DNA of 64,000 nt, taken from the NCBI GenBank assembly GCA_033344915.1, contig JAWPML010000001.1, positions 3,096,369-3,160,368 on the forward strand, written 5' to 3'. The notes beneath the pieces are model-generated. The model was not told the origin of the DNA and made no database searches. It was given only the letters and a program-made list of their open reading frames with translations. Every line of letters starts with the position of its first letter. Position 1 is the stretch's first letter. A program made the position numbers and the translations under genes. The DNA is from Acidimicrobiales bacterium (GTDB taxonomy: Bacteria > Actinomycetota > Acidimicrobiia > Acidimicrobiales > Aldehydirespiratoraceae). Below, piece by piece: positions 61,201 through 64,000 of this stretch.

Positions 61201-61526
61201 AGAAGCATGGACTCGCCTCTCGATCGCAGCGGAGCGCCGGGCGGGAGCAGGTCCTCACCGACGCGCAGCTGGGGGTCGCGCACCAGACCCGTGGGTCCCC
61301 ACAGTGCCGACACGTGGGCCCCGTCGTCCTCGAATCGCATGATGGCGGTGACATACGCGTCGAAGCCCTCCGCCAGGATCCGAAGGGCGCGGCCGTAGCC
61401 CTCGAGCGCGTCGTCGAGTCCCGCGCCCGCCAACGCCCGACCGACGGCGTCGGCGACGGCCAGGCCATCGCGTCCGTGGCCCGGAGCGGGGGCGGGCGAT
61501 GGAATGTCGTGGTCGGCCGAGGTCAC
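58227..61526 (-). CDS. Multi-GAF GGDEF-EAL cyclic di-GMP protein
   Basis: A 1099-residue soluble protein. Residues 1-670 hold about three or four GAF-like sensor regions joined by helices (for example LEYDATHDALTGLANRR marks the junction at about 680). The GGDEF domain has RFGGDEFAVLV (about 758), with RGSD five residues before it, an intact inhibition site. The EAL domain has VGVEALVRWDHP (about 884) and VAVDDFGTGFSSL (about 1004). Both activities look possible. The C-terminal QGWLWSKAVP departs from the usual QGYxF pattern. Confidence 0.9.
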   Translation of the reverse strand: MTSADHDIPSPAPAPGHGRDGLAVADAVGRALAGAGLDDALEGYGRALRILAEGFDAYVTAIMRFEDDGAHVSALWGPTGLVRDPQLRVGEDLLPPGAPLRSRGESMLLTPDDFDNDFGTLMRQIGDGASMLVTPIFDEDIVSGAVAVLAPDLDDLDDSDRMAVQLCGEILWRHMRHHDAREELRQRADVAEILARVGGRLHEGGIGEARELLDEVLETVGRYVGATAMRTYEWAEGRLHFLLEWAESGEADPGHRDLSAAAVEHLGQGGIYRFDEFNTVPDVEDLVAGFNSGVVVPGIVEGELVGVFVVGRIDNRPLADTALELVTNAVAMLGQFRMRMGAELDLVRRGVVEQARTEIAESFLNATAATVDETAQAALERIGGVFGARRVRFAEIEPAVGQVSVVMEWSDGTRPQLPTEFDLPGDVQTWHEPFVLQPEDVLAAWGRVTTAATMIVPTAVGDDVRAVLTLTGDRVGAELPADELRTLTDLAGVILQARARAAEERQQEYRQVLDDLQLRLGARFLDRSVVDSADVITWALGELGEALDTDVISFAEYLGSSDGTVHSWSRDGESLEPTGPGLDKSVFQAHCQRVLDSGRPTETRSRQLPDGIRLPAEAVAGSEFSMLVVPFRSPGIALLLGVCSLRDREWTPVERALLQQVIGQIRQFIDVVSSRAQLEYDATHDALTGLANRRKLADEFTGQLATGGRGALLMIDVDRFKVVNDSLGHSAGDAVLVAIAERIRRSLRGSDVVARFGGDEFAVLVHGDSDMELAVTAQRLIEVIREPIIVHGTTVIPTCSVGIARSSGGDDVEAVLRHADAALYDAKTKGRDRYEFFDEAHRATLRDRLHLETDLRRGVAAGEFLPWFQPEYDLITNEIVGVEALVRWDHPTEGVIEAARFIDTAEEIGLAPELSRLVLGRSFETLQRWVADGFETRIRVNVAAAQLQSGELAEQISRALDAHEVPASLLCVEITERSLMLDADSAIDALQAVRDLGVEVAVDDFGTGFSSLARLKHLPVDTLKIDRSFVSGIVTSSTDREIVRTIIWLSRGLGLDVVAEGVEETAQAEMLLELGCRRAQGWLWSKAVPAEDVPRLARV

Positions 61527-61639
61527 GGGTGCTCCGAAGGAGGGTCAGTAGGAGAATCGGCCTGCTGAGCGCCGTCATTAGGTTCACCGACAGGCGCCAA
61601 CTACCTTCGTCGGCGCACCTCGCACGCAAGGAAGCACGC

Positions 61640-62677
61640 ATGGAACTCGACATCATGGCGACCGCGACGGGCCTGCGGGACATGCAACGGCACGCGAAGG
61701 CCGTCGAGGACGCCGGATTCGCGACCATGTGGCTCACCGAGGGCGGTCGCACGGCGTATCTCTCGGCGGCCGCCGCCGGGCTCGCCACCGAACGACTCGG
61801 GATCGGCACGGCCGTGGCCGTGGCGTTCCCCCGCAGCCCGATGATCACCGCGTCGATCGCGTGGGAGCTCGCGGACAACACCGGCGGGCGGTTCACCCTC
61901 GGCCTCGGGACGCAGATCAAGGCCCACATCGAGCGGCGCTACTCGGCCGAGTACGCGCCTCCCGGCCCCCGCATGAAGGAGTACGTCGAGTCCCTCCACG
62001 CCATCTTCCGCGCCTTCCGCGGTGAGGAGAAGCTGCACTTCGACGGCGACTTCTACTCGTTCAGCCTGCTGCCGGCGCAATGGTCACCCGGTCCGATCGA
62101 CGCGCCGGACCCCCCGATCTTCGTCAGCGCCGTCCTGCCCTGGATGAGCCGGATGGCCGGCGAGATCTGCGACGGCATCCACATCCACCCGTTCAACTCG
62201 GCGCAGTACCTCACCGACGTGCAACGTCCCCACGTCGAGGAGGGCGTGGCGCGCGCCGGCCGCGACCTGGCCGATGTGACGTTCGAGATCCCGGTCATGA
62301 CGCCGGTGGGCGACACGGACGAGGAGCTGGCGGAGACCCGCGAGGCGGCCCGCCAGATGATCGCCTTCTACGGCTCCACCCGCACCTACTCGCCCGTCTT
62401 CGAGACGCACGGATTCGACGGCCTGTCCGATCAGCTCCACGCCAAACAACGCGAGGGCGATCTCGCCGGCCTGGTGGGCCTGATCACCGACGACGTGCTC
62501 GACCACTACACCGTGTCGGGCAGCTGGTCGACGCTCGGGGCCAATCTCGTGGAGCGCTACCGCGACGTCGCGCCGACGGCTCGGCTCATGACCTACACGG
62601 CGTCCAGCCAGCTGCGGAAGCACCCGGATGTCCTGGACCGCTGGGCCCAGGTCGCCCGCGACGTCGCGAACGCCTGA
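61640..62677 (+). CDS. LLM-class F420-dependent oxidoreductase
   Basis: A 345-residue luciferase-like TIM-barrel protein: MELDIMATATGLRDMQRHAK, FATMWLTEGGRTAYLSAAAA, TERLGIGTAVAVAFPRSPM and FTLGLGTQIKAHIERRYSAE. These are typical of a family common in mycobacteria and assigned to coenzyme F420. Substrate unknown. ATG 61640 has ribosome site AAGGAAG. It stands alone between the GGDEF-EAL gene and a membrane protein. Confidence 0.88.
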   Translation: MELDIMATATGLRDMQRHAKAVEDAGFATMWLTEGGRTAYLSAAAAGLATERLGIGTAVAVAFPRSPMITASIAWELADNTGGRFTLGLGTQIKAHIERRYSAEYAPPGPRMKEYVESLHAIFRAFRGEEKLHFDGDFYSFSLLPAQWSPGPIDAPDPPIFVSAVLPWMSRMAGEICDGIHIHPFNSAQYLTDVQRPHVEEGVARAGRDLADVTFEIPVMTPVGDTDEELAETREAARQMIAFYGSTRTYSPVFETHGFDGLSDQLHAKQREGDLAGLVGLITDDVLDHYTVSGSWSTLGANLVERYRDVAPTARLMTYTASSQLRKHPDVLDRWAQVARDVANA

Positions 62678-62698
62678 GCCGAGCGGTCCGGCGGTCAC

Positions 62699-63433
62699 TC
62701 ACGCCGTGGACGGGGCCTCGGCCTCCATCGTCGAACGCGTGTGCCACAGGAAGGCGGCACCCATCACGGTGCAGACCACGCCGAGACCGGCGAGCAGTCC
62801 GGCGATGCCGAGGGCGAGTTGCAGGGCGCTGTGGGTCACCGCTCCGACGCCGAGCTCGCCGACCAACGCGTGCACGGTGCCGCTCCACGCCAGTTCGCGA
62901 GCCGGCCCGTCGAGGATGTCGGTCCGGTTGAAATCGGTCCAGTAGCGGCCGTCGACGGCAACCGTGTAGGCGCCGGGCTCGAGCACCTCGCCCTGATACG
63001 CCTCGACCACACCGTTGTAGGTGCCGTCGGGGTCCAGCGCGCCGGACTCGATGCCGGCGTCGATCGTCGCCTGGTCCAGGACGACCGTCTGCTCACCATG
63101 GAGCGTGTGGTAGACGATCGTGCCCATCTGGACCATGTACTCCGTGGCCGAATTGACCAGCGGATCGCCCGGGTCGAGGTCGCCGTCGACGATCGGGAAC
63201 GCCCAGTCGTCCTCGACCAGGCTGAGGATCGCCTCGCCCCCCTCGACCTGACCGCGGTCGATCAGCTGACCGTCGTCGTTGTAGGTGAGCGTGACGCCCT
63301 GGGCCGAGCTGAATGCGCTCAGGGAGTCGTAGCCGGCCTGCGCCTTGCTGTACGCGACGCCGGCACCGACGAAGTAGCCGACACCGACGACGATGAGGAA
63401 AACGCCGAGGACGCCGAGTGGTTTCTTGAGCAT
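62699..63433 (-). CDS. Two-helix membrane protein, function unknown
   Basis: A 244-residue protein with an N-terminal transmembrane helix (LGVLGVFLIVVGVGYFVGAG, about 6-26), an outside domain of about 160 residues containing YNDDGQLIDRGQVEGGEAIL and WTDFNRTDILDGPARELAWS, and a C-terminal helix (about 205-230) followed by a short acidic tail. No family recognised; the outer part is acidic and may be structural. Confidence 0.65.
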   Translation of the reverse strand: MLKKPLGVLGVFLIVVGVGYFVGAGVAYSKAQAGYDSLSAFSSAQGVTLTYNDDGQLIDRGQVEGGEAILSLVEDDWAFPIVDGDLDPGDPLVNSATEYMVQMGTIVYHTLHGEQTVVLDQATIDAGIESGALDPDGTYNGVVEAYQGEVLEPGAYTVAVDGRYWTDFNRTDILDGPARELAWSGTVHALVGELGVGAVTHSALQLALGIAGLLAGLGVVCTVMGAAFLWHTRSTMEAEAPSTA

Positions 63434-63551
63434 GGGGGTGTGCCTTTCGTTGCGCTCGTGAAAGGAGTCACGAACTCACGAAAGAGGACTCTGCCGGTGT
63501 CCCGGCGGGCTCGGCAGGGCCGAAGGTCCCGGCTCGGCGATCCGTGGCGCT

Positions 63552-63920
63552 CTAGTTCTCGGCGTCGACGGCGTGGGCCCGCAGCATCTGGAGCGGGACG
63601 ACCTCGAGCGCCCGCTCGTGGGTGGCGGTCAGCCGGACCGGCGCGGCGGCCCCGGCCAGCGCCGCCTCCAGCCAGCGGGCCGCGCAGACGCACCAGCCGT
63701 CGCCGGGTTGCAGGCCGGCGAATCCCCACTCGGGGCGGGGTGTCGACAGGTCGTTGCCCGCCTCCTTCGAGAACTCCAGGAAGCGCGTGGTCACCGTCGT
63801 GCAGACCGTGTGGGAACCGACGTCCTCCTCCGACGTGTTGCAGCACCCGTCACGGAAGAACCCCGTGACGGGATCGGTCCCACAGTCCGCGAGCTCCCCG
63901 CCGAGCACGTTCTTGGCCAT
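63552..63920 (-). CDS. DUF2237 family protein
   Basis: A 122-residue protein matching DUF2237 over its whole length: NVLGGELADCGTDPVTGFFR, DGCCNTSEEDVGSHTVCTTV, GNDLSTPRPEWGFAGLQPGD, GWCVCAARWLEA and THERALEVVPL. Six conserved cysteines and a His suggest metal or cluster binding, but the function is not known. ATG 63920. Confidence 0.88.
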   Translation of the reverse strand: MAKNVLGGELADCGTDPVTGFFRDGCCNTSEEDVGSHTVCTTVTTRFLEFSKEAGNDLSTPRPEWGFAGLQPGDGWCVCAARWLEAALAGAAAPVRLTATHERALEVVPLQMLRAHAVDAEN

Positions 63921-63940
63921 GGCCCATCAAACCACGGCAG

Positions 63941-63946
63941 TAGATT
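63941..63946 (+). promoter_or_regulatory. TAGATT -10 box, leaderless, for the gene at the window end
   Basis: TAGATT, CCCAACC (7 bases), then ATG 63954. Confidence 0.5.
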
Positions 63947-63953
63947 CCCAACC

Positions 63954-64000
63954 ATGACCCACCCCCCTACCCCCTCGTTCTGGGTGAACGGAGGCGCGGA
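63954..64000 (+). CDS. Partial gene start, runs off the window
   Basis: An open frame from ATG 63954 reads THPPTPSFWVNGGA to the edge. The start is supported only by the TAGATT box. Part of it (about 63976-63990) is the CGTTCTGGGTGAACG unit also seen at 15015-15065, so it may be a repeat rather than a gene. Confidence 0.3.
   Translation, partial: MTHPPTPSFWVNGGA

Overview
The window is high-GC actinobacterial DNA, most likely from an environmental member of the Acidimicrobiia (inferred). Pointers are actinobacterial-type HemQ, mycofactocin genes, an F420-type LLM oxidoreductase, a PAC2 protein, an MT0933-type antitoxin, many GTG starts with 4-base GTGA/ATGA overlaps, and repeated TAnnnT boxes 6-8 bases before start codons, as in leaderless actinobacterial transcripts. 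No rRNA, tRNA, CRISPR array, transposase or integrase was seen.

Layout. 0-5.9 kb: class III cyclase, lnt-like acyltransferase, dtd, then a GT4 glycosyltransferase / methyltransferase / alpha-toroid cassette. 6.3-15 kb: lipoprotein, methyltransferase, GtrA protein, TesB thioesterase, PQQ-type sugar dehydrogenase, lytic transglycosylase, acetyltransferase, aldehyde dehydrogenase, a 47-residue protein, PAC2. 15-24 kb: monoacylglycerol lipase with NUDIX, diguanylate cyclase, ECF sigma with membrane partner, glnD, amt. 24-29 kb: methyltransferase, a two-gene unknown module, aconitase-X large and small subunits, an ornithine-cyclodeaminase-family reductase and an AhpD-like protein. 29-43 kb: ArsR regulator, SDR, HyuA, HyuB, FAD oxidoreductase and TPP enzyme running into a convergent branched-chain amino-acid-type ABC transporter. 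43-47.6 kb: hemQ, class IV aminotransferase with sulfotransferase-like partner, polar amino-acid binding protein and permease. 47.6-55.6 kb: fdhD, mftD, antitoxin-like protein, CoA-transferase, VOC protein, BI-1 protein, lon and a divergent RHH-like protein. 55.6-64 kb: lipoprotein hydrolase, mftC, mftB, mftA, a GAF/GGDEF/EAL protein, LLM oxidoreductase, membrane protein, DUF2237.

The strongest unusual signal is a probable selenoprotein at 28455-29018 (minus). An AhpD-like (peroxidase-related) gene has an in-frame TGA exactly at the second cysteine of its CxxC motif. It is followed by a 6-bp perfect stem with a GGUCU loop whose GGU CUG codons sit at the same distance from UGA as in the E. coli fdhF SECIS. 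The frame stays open and conserved for 99 more codons. The gene is stop-start coupled to the reductase and shares a promoter/operator region with the ArsR regulator. An fdhD gene elsewhere in the window fits a formate-dehydrogenase (possibly Sec-using) organism.

A second theme is a family of extragenic palindromes with core GGGGTC(A/T)GACCCC. They lie exactly between or across stop codons, several of which they supply. The mycofactocin system is present as mftABC plus a coupled hydrolase, with mftD 7 kb away. No mftE, mftF, mftG or mftR is in the window.
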